Assembly: GCA_041987545.1 (NCBI GenBank)
Contig: JBHIWH010000004.1
Location: forward strand, 62,001-126,000
Origin: JAJRXR01 sp041987545
GTDB lineage: Bacteria; Planctomycetota; Phycisphaerae; Phycisphaerales; UBA1924
Direction: 5' to 3'
DNA: 64,000 nucleotides
The notes beneath the pieces are model-generated. The model did not search any database, was not told the DNA's origin, and saw nothing but the letters and a program-made list of their open reading frames with translations. How positions within the stretch are numbered: the first letter of the stretch is position 1; each line of letters starts with the position of its first letter. Both the position numbers and the translations under genes were made by a program. This document shows, one piece after another, positions 37,670 to 45,451 of the stretch.

Positions 37670-37948
37670 TCAGCCCGCGGCCCGCTTGAGGGCAAGCTGC
37701 GGCCCGTTGTCGCTCTCCTCGGTGTCGATGACGACGCCCTCGAGCTGCCCGACCAGGTCGGGCTGCACGCACAGGACCGTCCGGCCGCCGTGGTCGAACG
37801 TGGTGTCGGCGTCGGCGGGCTTGTCGGGGGTGAGGCCCAGCCCTCCCTGCTGAGAGGGGGCGAGACGCAGCGCGATCTCCTCGGGGGCGTTGTTCGTCTC
37901 GAGCATGCCGGCGAGGGTGGCGCGTGCCGTGTCCGTGACCGTGAGCAT
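37670..37948 (-). CDS. HesB/IscA-like protein lacking the cluster cysteines
   Basis: 92 residues. The small beta-rich fold of A-type Fe-S carrier proteins is suggested by LTVTDTARATLAGML at the start and FDHGGRTVLCVQPDLVGQLEGVVIDTEES in the second half. However, the conserved C...C-G-C set of IscA/ErpA is missing; only one Cys remains (about residue 60). Similar Cys-less HesB-like proteins occur in actinobacteria and have no proven role. AAGGAG supports the ATG at 37948. Divergent from the VOC gene. Confidence 0.65.
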   Translation of the reverse strand: MLTVTDTARATLAGMLETNNAPEEIALRLAPSQQGGLGLTPDKPADADTTFDHGGRTVLCVQPDLVGQLEGVVIDTEESDNGPQLALKRAAG

Positions 37949-38114
37949 GACGGCTCCTTCCGTGGGGATGTGCAGAATCGCGCGCGGTCGTGTTGCAGCG
38001 GGGCGGCTCCCGCGCGGGCCCAGCGCGCTCGGCGCTCGACCGTCCGCCCCGTCGGCGGGCCCGACCCCGGGCCCGGCCAGATCGGGGGACCCTACGCGCC
38101 CGCCGCGCCGATCT

Positions 38115-38138
38115 CGCCAGATTCCGCGGAATCCGGCG
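38115..38138. promoter_or_regulatory. 24-bp near-perfect palindrome in divergent intergenic region
   Basis: The core gattccgcggaatc (38120-38133) is a perfect palindrome and the flanks cgcc/ggcg extend it with one mismatch. It lies 57 bp upstream of the VOC gene, between it and the divergent HesB-like gene, so it could be a shared operator. Confidence 0.35.
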
Positions 38139-38183
38139 AAGAACACAAGCCGGCCAGCACCCTCACGCGTGCACGCGCCCCGG

Positions 38184-38189
38184 TAGGCT
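38184..38189 (+). promoter_or_regulatory. -10-like TAGGCT, 6 nt before VOC gene
   Basis: TAGGCT ends exactly 6 nt before the ATG and no ribosome site is present, fitting leaderless transcription. Confidence 0.4.
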
Positions 38190-38195
38190 CGGCGT

Positions 38196-38606
38196 ATGCC
38201 ACAGATCCGCGGCGTGCTCGAAACCGTCCTTTATGCCGACGATCTCGACGCCGCCGAACGTTTCTACGCCGGAGTCCTCGGCCTGACACGGATCGGCGAG
38301 GGCTCGGACCTGATGCGCACGTTCCGCGTCGCGCCCGAGTGCGTGCTGCTCGTCTTCGACCCAGCTCAGAGCAGCCCGCCGGGGCGCGACGTCCCGTCCC
38401 ACGGCGCCCGCGGCCCCGGTCACGCGGCCCTGCTCGTCGCCGCCGGCTCCCTCGACGACTGGCGCCGCCGGCTCGAGGAGGCGGGCGTCGCCATCGAGCA
38501 GGACATCGCCTGGGAGCGGCTCGACGGGCGGTCGATCTACGTCCGAGACCCGGCCGGCAACTCCGTCGAACTGATGGACCGGGATATCTGGACGCCCCTG
38601 GGGTAG
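38196..38606 (+). CDS. VOC family protein (glyoxalase/bleomycin resistance/dioxygenase fold)
   Basis: 136 residues with the paired beta-alpha-beta-beta-beta modules of the VOC superfamily. The first half reads ETVLYADDLDAAERFYAGVLGL and the second GPGHAALLVAAGSLDDWRRRL, closing with R-S-I-Y-V-R-D-P-A-G-N-S-V-E-L. Candidate metal ligands are H76 and E127 of this closing motif. Members act on very different substrates, from methylglyoxal to fosfomycin, so no activity is claimed. Its stop codon forms the loop of a terminator hairpin. Confidence 0.9.
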   Translation: MPQIRGVLETVLYADDLDAAERFYAGVLGLTRIGEGSDLMRTFRVAPECVLLVFDPAQSSPPGRDVPSHGARGPGHAALLVAAGSLDDWRRRLEEAGVAIEQDIAWERLDGRSIYVRDPAGNSVELMDRDIWTPLG

Positions 38607-38618
38607 CCCCAGGGGCGT
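38592..38618 (+). terminator. Terminator hairpin with the VOC stop codon in its loop
   Basis: A 12-bp perfect stem (38592-38603 with 38607-38618) has the TAG stop as its 3-nt loop. The U-tract is weak (gttcta). Confidence 0.6.
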
Positions 38619-38760
38619 TCTAGCCGCGTCCGGGCCCCGCGAGCCTTGACCCCTCCCTTTGGAGGGGGCGATGATGGGCAGGAGCGCGGACAATGGAGCC
38701 GTGCCGGTGCGCCCGGACGGGGAGCCCCGCCGCGGCCGACGCCGGCCAGGGAGCAGACGG

Positions 38761-39513
38761 ATGGCACGCACAACGCTGACGACGGCCGCGGCACTCGTGC
38801 TCGCGACGACCGCCGCGCACGCCCAGATCCAGGTCGTCTACGAGCAGCCCCCGGCCACCTCCGAGGGCGGCATCTCCGGCGGCTACTACTCCGACCTGTC
38901 CCACGACACCTACCTCTACGACTCCTTCGCGCTCGAGTCGGCGACCATCCTCGACGAGGTCCGCTTCTGGGGCTTCGGCGTCATGTATGAGGCCGAGGTC
39001 CGCGTCTCGATCTATCAGCACGATGGCTCGGAACTGCTCGGCCCCGTGCTCGCGACGCGCACAATCCCCGCGAACCAGGTCGGCGTTCAGATCACCGAGG
39101 GCTGGGTCGAGTCGGGCCACTTCTGGTGGTTCGAGGAACTCGCCAGCATCCCCATGGATCCCCCCGTGCGGCTCGAGGCCGGGCGCGAGTACTGGATCGG
39201 TATCACCGGCGACATCGAGCTGATCTGGTCGTTCAAGGCGCTGGACGGCGACCTCAACATCCTCTACTCCAACGCCGCCCAGAACGCGTTCTGGGACCAG
39301 AACGACACGGACATGGCCTTCGCGCTGCTCGGGCGCCCCGCGAGCCCGGCGGACCTGGCCGAGCCCTACGCGTCGCTCGACTTCAACGACGTCGTCGCGT
39401 TCCTGGGCGCGTTCGCCTCGAGCGACGCCGCCGCGGACCTTGCCGAGCCGATCGGATCGCTCGACTTCGCGGACGTCCTCGCGTTCCTGCAGGCGTTCGC
39501 CGCGGGCGTCTAG
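38761..39513 (+). CDS. Secreted protein with Cys-less dockerin-like module
   Basis: 250 residues. Signal peptide about 1-21 (ATTAAHAQ). A beta-rich central domain of about 170 residues follows (VYEQPP... LIWSFKALDGDLNILY) resembling the 'DUF4082/fibronectin-like' envelope domains, but I cannot name it. The C-terminus carries both halves of the dockerin-like module (ASLDFNDVVAFLGAF and GSLDFADVLAFLQAF) without the flanking cysteines, like the gene at 68. GGGAG precedes the ATG. Confidence 0.82.
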   Translation: MARTTLTTAAALVLATTAAHAQIQVVYEQPPATSEGGISGGYYSDLSHDTYLYDSFALESATILDEVRFWGFGVMYEAEVRVSIYQHDGSELLGPVLATRTIPANQVGVQITEGWVESGHFWWFEELASIPMDPPVRLEAGREYWIGITGDIELIWSFKALDGDLNILYSNAAQNAFWDQNDTDMAFALLGRPASPADLAEPYASLDFNDVVAFLGAFASSDAAADLAEPIGSLDFADVLAFLQAFAAGV

Positions 39514-39542
39514 ATCGCCCGAGGGCCGGCGCCACCCGCGCG

Positions 39543-39548
39543 TACACT
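39543..39548 (+). promoter_or_regulatory. -10-like TACACT, 6 nt before lipoprotein gene
   Basis: TACACT ends exactly 6 nt before the ATG; no purine-rich ribosome site is present. Confidence 0.4.
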
Positions 39549-39554
39549 CCTCCC

Positions 39555-40238
39555 ATGACCACACGACACACGACGTGCGCGCTCGCCCTGGCCGTCGGCC
39601 TGGCCCTCGCGGGCGCCTGCGAGGAGAGCTCGTCCTCGTCGGCCTCCGCCGAGCCCCTCGACAACCTCTCCGACGACCCCCAGTCCCTGCTCGGGCGGTC
39701 GGCCAAGTCCGCCAAGGACCTCCGCGACCAGATCGAGCAGCGGGATGCGGCGACGACGGGCCTGGCCGACCAGCTCGCGGGCGCCGACGCCGTCGAGCTC
39801 GCCGGGCTCCGCTGGTCGATCCCCGAGGGCTGGGCTTCGGCCGAGCCCGCCAACTCCATGCGGGCCGCCGAGCTGCACGTCGACCACCCGCTCGGCGCCA
39901 GCGTCGTGACCTTCTCCCAGGCCGGGGGCGGCGTGCAGCAGAACATCGCCCGCTGGGGCGCCCAGATCCTCGACTCGGTCACCGGCGACGCCCAGCGCCC
40001 CCGACCCGACGTCCGCCAGATCGCGGGCATGAGCGTCCACGTCGTCGAGATGGACGGGACGTACCTGTCGGGCATGCCCGGCGGGCCCCGCAACGAGCAG
40101 CCGTACTACACCCTCCGGGGCGCCGTCATCGAGGCCCCCGCCGGGCTGGTCTTCGTCAAGATGTGGGGCCCCGAGCAGGCGATGGACGCCTCCGAGAGCG
40201 CGTGGGACGCCATGATCAACGGCATGACCGCGCCCTGA
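39555..40238 (+). CDS. Predicted lipoprotein
   Basis: 227 residues. The lipobox L-A-G-A-C (Cys at about residue 22) follows a hydrophobic signal, so it is expected to be lipid-anchored in the envelope. A Ser-rich linker (SSSSSASAE) leads to a soluble domain with W-S-I-P-E-G-W, a pattern seen in planctomycete lipoproteins of unknown function. The long open frame upstream is another reading of the dockerin-type gene and is not coding. Confidence 0.82.
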   Translation: MTTRHTTCALALAVGLALAGACEESSSSSASAEPLDNLSDDPQSLLGRSAKSAKDLRDQIEQRDAATTGLADQLAGADAVELAGLRWSIPEGWASAEPANSMRAAELHVDHPLGASVVTFSQAGGGVQQNIARWGAQILDSVTGDAQRPRPDVRQIAGMSVHVVEMDGTYLSGMPGGPRNEQPYYTLRGAVIEAPAGLVFVKMWGPEQAMDASESAWDAMINGMTAP

Positions 40239-40274
40239 CGGACGCCAACCGCGCTCGCCCAAACCGTGCCGCCG

Positions 40275-40610
40275 TCAGGAGACGCCCAGCAGCTCGATCT
40301 CGAACTGCAGGTCGGCCCGGGGCGGGATCACCGGCGGGCTGCCGTGCTCGCCGTACGCCAGGGCGTAGGGGACCGTCAGCTTCCGCTTGCCCCCCACCTT
40401 CATCCCGGGGATCCCCTTCTGCCAGCCGGGGATAAGATTCCGGAGCGGGAACTCGACCGGCTCGCCCCGCTCGTAGGAGGAGTCGAATACCGTGCCGTCC
40501 ATGAGCGTTCCCTTGTAGTGGACGTTGACCGTCGCGCCCGCGGGGCACTCGGCGCCGCCGCCGACCTGGATGTCCTCGACCTGCAGTTCCTGGACCGGCT
40601 CGCTCATCAT
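40275..40610 (-). CDS. FKBP-type peptidyl-prolyl cis-trans isomerase
   Basis: 111 residues, a single minimal FKBP domain without signal peptide, thus probably cytosolic. Core motifs are VNVHYKGTLMDGTVFDSSYERGEP, split at residue 37, then IPGWQKGIPGMKVGGKRKL and the closing LQFEIELLGV. It catalyses proline isomerisation in folding. Two adjacent ATGs (40610 and 40607) lie behind GGAG; spacing favours the second slightly. Confidence 0.95.
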   Translation of the reverse strand: MMSEPVQELQVEDIQVGGGAECPAGATVNVHYKGTLMDGTVFDSSYERGEPVEFPLRNLIPGWQKGIPGMKVGGKRKLTVPYALAYGEHGSPPVIPPRADLQFEIELLGVS

Positions 40611-40720
40611 CTGACTCCGTTCCGCTCGGGGTATCGAATGCGATGGGGGAACCATGCTACCGGGGCGGGGGCCCCCCGGGCGGATCGGCTGGCCGGGTGG
40701 AAATGAGAGCGTTTACAGGC

Positions 40721-40733
40721 TAGAATGGTTCTA
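40721..40733 (+). promoter_or_regulatory. PerR/Fur-like inverted repeat over the dps -10 region
   Basis: TAGAA-TGG-TTCTA is a perfect inverted repeat directly before the dps ATG, and the enclosed TAGAAT is a good -10 hexamer. With one more base on each side it matches 11 of the 14 defined positions of the Bacillus PerR box. PerR control of dps is well known in Firmicutes. There is no ribosome site. Confidence 0.5.
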
Positions 40734-40735
40734 AT

Positions 40736-41218
40736 ATGAGCACCATCGATATGGCACAGACACAGCACAAACTCGACAGTTCGCCGGAGACCGCCGAGAC
40801 ACTGAACAAGGCCCTGGCCGACGCGACGGTCATGTGGTTCAAGCTCCACAACGACCACTGGTACGTCCGCGGGCCGAACTTCTTCACGCTCCACGAGAAG
40901 TACGAGGAGCTGTACACGCGTTGGGCCGAGATCGTGGACGTCCTGGCCGAGCGGATCCTGACGATCGGTCACAAGCCGATCGGCACGCTCGCCGAGGCGA
41001 TACAGATGTCCGAGATCAAGGAGCGGACAGTCGATCTCGACGCCAGTGACCGTGTGCGCTCGACGCTCGACGACCTGGCTCTCGTGCACGCCCGCATGGG
41101 CGAGGCGATCGAGCGTGCCGTGAAGGCGGGCGACAAGGGCACCGAGAACGCCCTGGACGAGATCCGGGACACGACCGAGAAGAACATGTGGATGCTCAGG
41201 GCGTACCTCGCCGAGTAA
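40736..41218 (+). CDS. dps: DNA protection during starvation protein
   Basis: 160 residues. Dps forms dodecamers that oxidise and store iron and shield DNA in stress. The inter-subunit ferroxidase set is visible: H41 (NDHWYVRG), H53 (LHEKYEELY), D68 and E72 (EIVDVLAERIL). The Dps-type end (KNMWMLRAYLAE) is complete. An inverted repeat at 40721 suggests peroxide or iron control. The message looks leaderless. A terminator follows at 41285. Confidence 0.96.
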   Translation: MSTIDMAQTQHKLDSSPETAETLNKALADATVMWFKLHNDHWYVRGPNFFTLHEKYEELYTRWAEIVDVLAERILTIGHKPIGTLAEAIQMSEIKERTVDLDASDRVRSTLDDLALVHARMGEAIERAVKAGDKGTENALDEIRDTTEKNMWMLRAYLAE

Positions 41219-41284
41219 TGCACACTCGATAGACGATCACGAGAGCACACCGGCCGCGGCCGCCGCGGCCGAGCACAGAAGATT

Positions 41285-41336
41285 GGGCGCACCTGTTGAG
41301 CGATCCCCCCCCTGCTCGCGGGTGCGCCCTTTCTCT
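41285..41336 (+). terminator. Intrinsic terminator of dps
   Basis: A 9-bp stem (gggcgcacc 41285-41293 with ggtgcgccc 41321-41329), a 27-nt loop and a tttctct tail, 66 nt after the stop. Confidence 0.7.
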
Positions 41337-41340
41337 GCGC

Positions 41341-42879
41341 CTACTCATCTCCGTCGATTGAACTCGGCGTGAGGTCGAAGTACTCGCCGACGAACGCGTG
41401 CACGTCCGCGGCCTGCGTCAGCCCGACCACGTCCAGCAGCCGCGAGAGGTCCCGCTTCCGCTTCTCCTCGATCGCCCCAGGATCGACCAGCTCGTCGATC
41501 AGCCCGTCGATCGAGTGCTCGGCGACCCGGTCGTCGTCGGGCTCGGTCGGACGGTAGCGCCCCGGGATCGAGGTCGGCTCGATCAGCCCGAGCTTCTCGA
41601 GCGTGATCAGGGCGTACTCGATCTGCCCGCCGCCCCGCCCGTGCCGATGCCCACGCCCGACGACCTGCAGACGCAGCTCCTCGGCGTCGAAGTCCGGGTG
41701 GGCGCCGCCGCCGTGGGCCCGCTCGATCACGGTCCACAGCTCGACCAGGAAGTCGGCCGACGGGTTCTGCCACTCGACGAACTGGTGCTGGATGGCCAGA
41801 TCGTCCTGCGAGTACAGGAGCACGCAGTCGCTGGGCTCGCCGTCGCGCCCGGCCCGCCCGACCTCCTGGTGGTACGCCTCGACAGAGCCCGGGACCTGGG
41901 CGTGGGCGATGAAGCGGATATCCGGCTTATCCACGCCCATGCCGAAGGCGTTGGTCGCCAGCAGCAGCAGGTGGTCGTCGGGAGTCGCCTCGACGAACCG
42001 ACGGCTCAGCCGTTTCTTCTGCCGCGGGTCGAGGCGCCCGTGGTAGACCGCGATCTCCCGCCCGGGCAGCGCCCGCCGCAGCTCCCCCTCGAACCGCTCC
42101 AGGTCCTTGATAAGCGAGAAGTAGACGATCCCCGTGCCCGCGTGCCTTTCGCACAGGGCGCCGATCGCGGCGACCTTGTCCGCGTCCGTCCACACCGGCT
42201 CGACCCGCAGGCTCAGGTTCGGGCGGTCGATGGGCGAGGCGAACAGGGGCATGGAGTCCTCGTCCAGGCCCAGGGTCGAGCGGATGTCCTCGCGGACGGC
42301 CCGGGTGGCGGTCGCCGTCAGGGCGATCGTGACGGGCCCGCCCAGCGCCCGCCGAAACTCGCCGACTTGCTGGTAGGCGGGGCGCAGGTCGTGCCCCCAC
42401 TTGGAGACGCAGTGCGCCTCGTCGACGGCGAGCAGCTTCACCCCGCCCGGGATTCGGGCCAGCGCCTCGACGAACTGCGGCTTGTGCATCCGCTCGGGCG
42501 TCGCGTAGATCAGCTCGTACTCGCCCCGCCCGAGCCTGGCATACCGCGCCTCGCGCTCCTTCCTGCCCAGCGTGGAGTTGATGTACTCGGCCCGCACGCC
42601 GCGGCGCTTCAGGCCCGCGACCTGGTCCTCCATGAGCGCGATCAGCGGGCTGAAGACCAGCCCCACGCCCGGGCCCGAGTCATCCGCCCCGGGCATGGCC
42701 AGCGCGGGCAGCTGGTAGCACAGGCTCTTGCCCGAGCCCGTCGGCATGACGACCAGCGCGTCCCCCCCGCCCATGACGCGGCCGATGATCTCCGCCTGCA
42801 GGGGCCGCAGCGACTCATGCCCGAACCGCTCCCGCAGGATCGACAACACGGGCTCCGGCACTCGGCGGGCGGCGGGCAT
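41341..42879 (-). CDS. Second RecQ-family helicase, short form
   Basis: 512 residues. All helicase motifs are present: PTGSGKS (I), SPLIALMEDQV (Ia), DEAHCVSKWGHDLRP (II), TATATR (III), ATNAFGMGVD (V) and HQEVGRAGRDG (VI). Unlike the recQ at 24469, the zinc-binding cysteine cluster and HRDC domain are absent; the C-terminus is a winged-helix-like region (QIEYALITLEKLGLIEP). It probably acts as a RecQ-like 3'-5' helicase with altered substrate choice. It lies 40 bp downstream of ppk2, possibly in one transcript. Confidence 0.93.
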   Translation of the reverse strand: MPAARRVPEPVLSILRERFGHESLRPLQAEIIGRVMGGGDALVVMPTGSGKSLCYQLPALAMPGADDSGPGVGLVFSPLIALMEDQVAGLKRRGVRAEYINSTLGRKEREARYARLGRGEYELIYATPERMHKPQFVEALARIPGGVKLLAVDEAHCVSKWGHDLRPAYQQVGEFRRALGGPVTIALTATATRAVREDIRSTLGLDEDSMPLFASPIDRPNLSLRVEPVWTDADKVAAIGALCERHAGTGIVYFSLIKDLERFEGELRRALPGREIAVYHGRLDPRQKKRLSRRFVEATPDDHLLLLATNAFGMGVDKPDIRFIAHAQVPGSVEAYHQEVGRAGRDGEPSDCVLLYSQDDLAIQHQFVEWQNPSADFLVELWTVIERAHGGGAHPDFDAEELRLQVVGRGHRHGRGGGQIEYALITLEKLGLIEPTSIPGRYRPTEPDDDRVAEHSIDGLIDELVDPGAIEEKRKRDLSRLLDVVGLTQAADVHAFVGEYFDLTPSSIDGDE

Positions 42880-42919
42880 GGGGGCAAGGGTAGGGCCGCG
42901 TCCTCTGGAAGCCAGTTCC

Positions 42920-43741
42920 TCAGTCGATCCCGTCCAGCAACCGCATCGCCGCCTCCGGCTCGATCTTCAGGGGCGGCAGCTGCGGGTTGAGCCCCTCGAG
43001 CGCCGACCGGATGATCTGGCTGATCACGAACAACCGGAACCACTTCTTGTCCGTCGGCACGACGTGCCACGGCGCGTGCTCGGTCGAGCACTTCCCGATC
43101 GCGTCCTCGTACGCCCGCATGTACTGGTCCCACTTCTTCCGGGTCTCAAAGTCCGCGGCCTCGAACTTCCACGCCCGGTCGGGATCGGTCAGGCGCCGCA
43201 TCAGCTTCTCACGCTGACGCCCCTCGGAGATGTTCAGGTAGATCTTGATGATGTGCGTCCCGCCCTCGCACAGGTTCCGCTCGAAGTCGTTGATCAACGC
43301 GTACCGCCTGGCCCAGACGCTCTCGGGCACGAGCGACTCGACGCGGACCACGAGCACGTCCTCGTAGTGCGAGCGGTTGAACACGCGGATGTGCCCCTTC
43401 CGGGGCGTCTGGCGGTGGACGCGCCAGAGGAAGTCGCGGAGCAGTTCGTGATGGGTCGGTCGCTTGAAGGACGTGACGAGCACGCCCTGCGGGTTGACGT
43501 GCCGCATGACGTGGCGCACCGTCGAGTCCTTGCCCGCCGCGTCCATCCCCTGGAGCACGATCAGCAGCGACCGCTCGTGCTCGGCGTACAGCCGGTACTG
43601 CAGCTTCCCGATCGCCTCGGCGTTCTCGTCCAGCCGGCGCTCGGCCTCGGCCCGGTCCATCCCCAGCGTCTCGCCCGGGTCCCAGTCGCCCATCTTGAAC
43701 TTCGACCCCGGCTTGACGAGGAACTTGCGTGTGACGTCCAT
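42920..43741 (-). CDS. ppk2: Polyphosphate kinase 2 family protein
   Basis: 273 residues, single-domain PPK2. It transfers phosphate between polyphosphate and nucleotides. The P-loop is GMDAAGKDSTV (about 65-75), the Walker B region contains FNRSHYEDVLVVRVESL, and the lid carries NISEGRQREKLMRRL. Additional conserved ends are FETRKKWDQYMRAYEDAI and APWHVVPTDKKWFR. Class (GDP-, ADP- or AMP-using) cannot be fixed by eye. It starts 99 bp from the divergent glycosylasparaginase gene. Confidence 0.95.
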   Translation of the reverse strand: MDVTRKFLVKPGSKFKMGDWDPGETLGMDRAEAERRLDENAEAIGKLQYRLYAEHERSLLIVLQGMDAAGKDSTVRHVMRHVNPQGVLVTSFKRPTHHELLRDFLWRVHRQTPRKGHIRVFNRSHYEDVLVVRVESLVPESVWARRYALINDFERNLCEGGTHIIKIYLNISEGRQREKLMRRLTDPDRAWKFEAADFETRKKWDQYMRAYEDAIGKCSTEHAPWHVVPTDKKWFRLFVISQIIRSALEGLNPQLPPLKIEPEAAMRLLDGID

Positions 43742-43828
43742 CGAGACACACTACCGCGCCCCGGTCGCAGGGCGCATCCGTGTTCCGGGGCGGGTCGTCC
43801 GGGGGATGACACGGCGAGCCGGTTCTGT

Positions 43829-43834
43829 CAGACT
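43829..43834 (+). promoter_or_regulatory. -10-like CAGACT, 6 nt before glycosylasparaginase start
   Basis: CAGACT (one mismatch to TAxxxT) ends exactly 6 nt before the ATG, as at four other genes here. Confidence 0.25.
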
Positions 43835-43840
43835 GGGCGG

Positions 43841-44926
43841 ATGAGCCAGATCGACCGCCGCCGATTCCTGACCGCCGCCTCGCTCGCCGCCGCCTCGGCG
43901 GCCGCGGTCCCCGCCCGCGCCGCGACCCGCGGCGCCGCCCGCCTCGAGCCGGGCGACGAGCACCGGGGCCCGTGCGTCATCGCCTCGGGCAACGGCGTCC
44001 GCGCCGCCGACCGGGCCTGGGAGCGGATCCAGGCCGGCGCCGACCCCGCCCCCGCCGTCGTCGAGGGCGTGGGCATCGTCGAGGCCGACCCGGACGACGT
44101 CACGGTCGGCTTCGGCGGGCTGCCCAACGAGGAGGGCGTCGTCCAGCTCGACGCCTCGGTCATGCACGGGCCGTCGCACAAGGCCGGCGCCGTCGCCTGC
44201 GTCGAGCGCATCAAGCACCCCGCCGCCGTGGCGCTCAAGGTCCTGGCCGAGACCGACCACGTCATGATCGTCGGCGACGGGGCGAGAAAGTTCGCCGTCA
44301 AGCACGGCTTCCCCGAGGAGGACCTGCTGACCGACCGCGCCCGCAACGCCTGGCTCCGCTGGAAGCGCAACGGCAACTCCCGCGACGACTGGCTCGACGA
44401 CGACCAGATCATCCGCTTCGGGCAGGAAGCCGGCATGGCGCCCGAGGACGCCGCCGCGATCCCCTTCACCTACGGCACGATCCACTGCGGCGGCCTCGAC
44501 GCCGCCGGGAACATCGCCGCCACCACCACGACCAGCGGCCTGAGCTGGAAGATCCCGGGCCGCGTCGGCGACTCGCCCATCATCGGCGCCGGGATGTACG
44601 TCGACAACGACGTCGGCTCCGCCGGCGCGACCGGGCGCGGCGAGGCGGTGATCCAGGTCTGCGGCGCCTTCCTGGCCGTCCAACTCATGGAACGCGGCGC
44701 CACGCCCACCGAGGCCTGCCTAGGCGTGCTCGAGCGGATCGCCAAGAAGACCAAACGCCCCGACCTGCTCGCCGACGACGGCAGGCCAAACTTCAACGTC
44801 ACGATGTACGCCCTCCGCAAGGACGGCGCGTACGGCTCGGCCTGCATGCGCCCGGGCGGCTCCTTCGCCGTCCGTGACACCACGGGCCCCGCCAGACGCG
44901 TCCAGAGCGTCGTCCTGTACCAATAG
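43841..44926 (+). CDS. Glycosylasparaginase (N4-(beta-N-acetylglucosaminyl)-L-asparaginase)
   Basis: 361 residues. A twin-arginine signal (D-R-R-R-F-L-T-A-A) directs folded export. It is an Ntn-hydrolase that splits the GlcNAc-Asn bond of glycoproteins. Autocleavage should occur before T213 in Y-G-T-I-H-C. The beta subunit then shows GNIAATTTTSGLSWKIPGR and VGDSPIIGAGMYVDNDVGS, exactly the family pattern, and ends SVVLYQ. It could serve glycoprotein turnover in an organism rich in secreted proteins. Confidence 0.93.
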   Translation: MSQIDRRRFLTAASLAAASAAAVPARAATRGAARLEPGDEHRGPCVIASGNGVRAADRAWERIQAGADPAPAVVEGVGIVEADPDDVTVGFGGLPNEEGVVQLDASVMHGPSHKAGAVACVERIKHPAAVALKVLAETDHVMIVGDGARKFAVKHGFPEEDLLTDRARNAWLRWKRNGNSRDDWLDDDQIIRFGQEAGMAPEDAAAIPFTYGTIHCGGLDAAGNIAATTTTSGLSWKIPGRVGDSPIIGAGMYVDNDVGSAGATGRGEAVIQVCGAFLAVQLMERGATPTEACLGVLERIAKKTKRPDLLADDGRPNFNVTMYALRKDGAYGSACMRPGGSFAVRDTTGPARRVQSVVLYQ

Positions 44927-44954
44927 GTCCCACACGCCCCCGGAACGCGGGAAG

Positions 44955-44983
44955 TTGAACGCCCCCCGGGCGGGCGGTATGCT
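44955..44983 (+). promoter_or_regulatory. Sigma-70 promoter of the cobalamin-riboswitch operon
   Basis: TTGAAC (44955-44960), a 17-nt spacer and TATGCT (44978-44983). The predicted transcription start (about 44990) is the first base of the riboswitch P1 stem, so promoter and aptamer support each other. Confidence 0.7.
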
Positions 44984-44989
44984 CCGCGC

Positions 44990-45260
44990 GTCAGCGGTCC
45001 CCGAGCCCGCCCGATTGACGGCGGGGGAGGGGCGAAGAGGGAAGGCGGTGAGAAGCCGCCGCGGACGCGCCGCCGTAACGGGCGACGACGCGAGCCCCCG
45101 ATCGGGCCTTGTTTTCCAGGCTCTTTCGGGTCGTGCGGGCCGCGGGATCGACGGGATCCCCGGACGCGCGGAGCCACTGCCGGGGTGTGCGAGAGAGCGC
45201 ACGACCCACGGCGGGAAGGCGGGCCACGCCGAGCCCGGAGCCGGAAGACCTGCCCCTGAC
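44990..45260 (+). ncRNA. Cobalamin (B12) riboswitch aptamer
   Basis: Conserved core elements occur in order: agagggaaggcggtgagaa, then ccgccgtaac, gagccactgc, ggcgggaaggcgggc and the signature end ggagccggaagacctgcc. P1 is formed by gtcag (44990-44994) with ctgac (45256-45260). The order and spacing are those of class-I cobalamin riboswitches. About 190 nt of expression platform separate it from the first start codon; no clear intrinsic terminator is visible there, so translational control is more likely. Confidence 0.9.
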
Positions 45261-45451
45261 ACGATCGTGGGCGCCCTCGCGATGACGGGCCCGACGGTGA
45301 GCCGCGCCAGCTTCCGCGCGGTATCCCCCTCGGCCAACCCGGCGAGCGCGACCGGTTGATGTTCCGGGAGCCGTCCCGCGCGTATCCGGGGCGACGTTCA
45401 CCTGCCGCTCCGGCGTGGAACCCGGTGCGCAGAGCGAGAGAGAGGCAACCC

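Noticed and set aside
42728..43840. N-terminal extension of the glycosylasparaginase frame
   Set aside because: It overlaps ppk2 and recQ antisense; the Tat signal peptide marks the true start at 43841.
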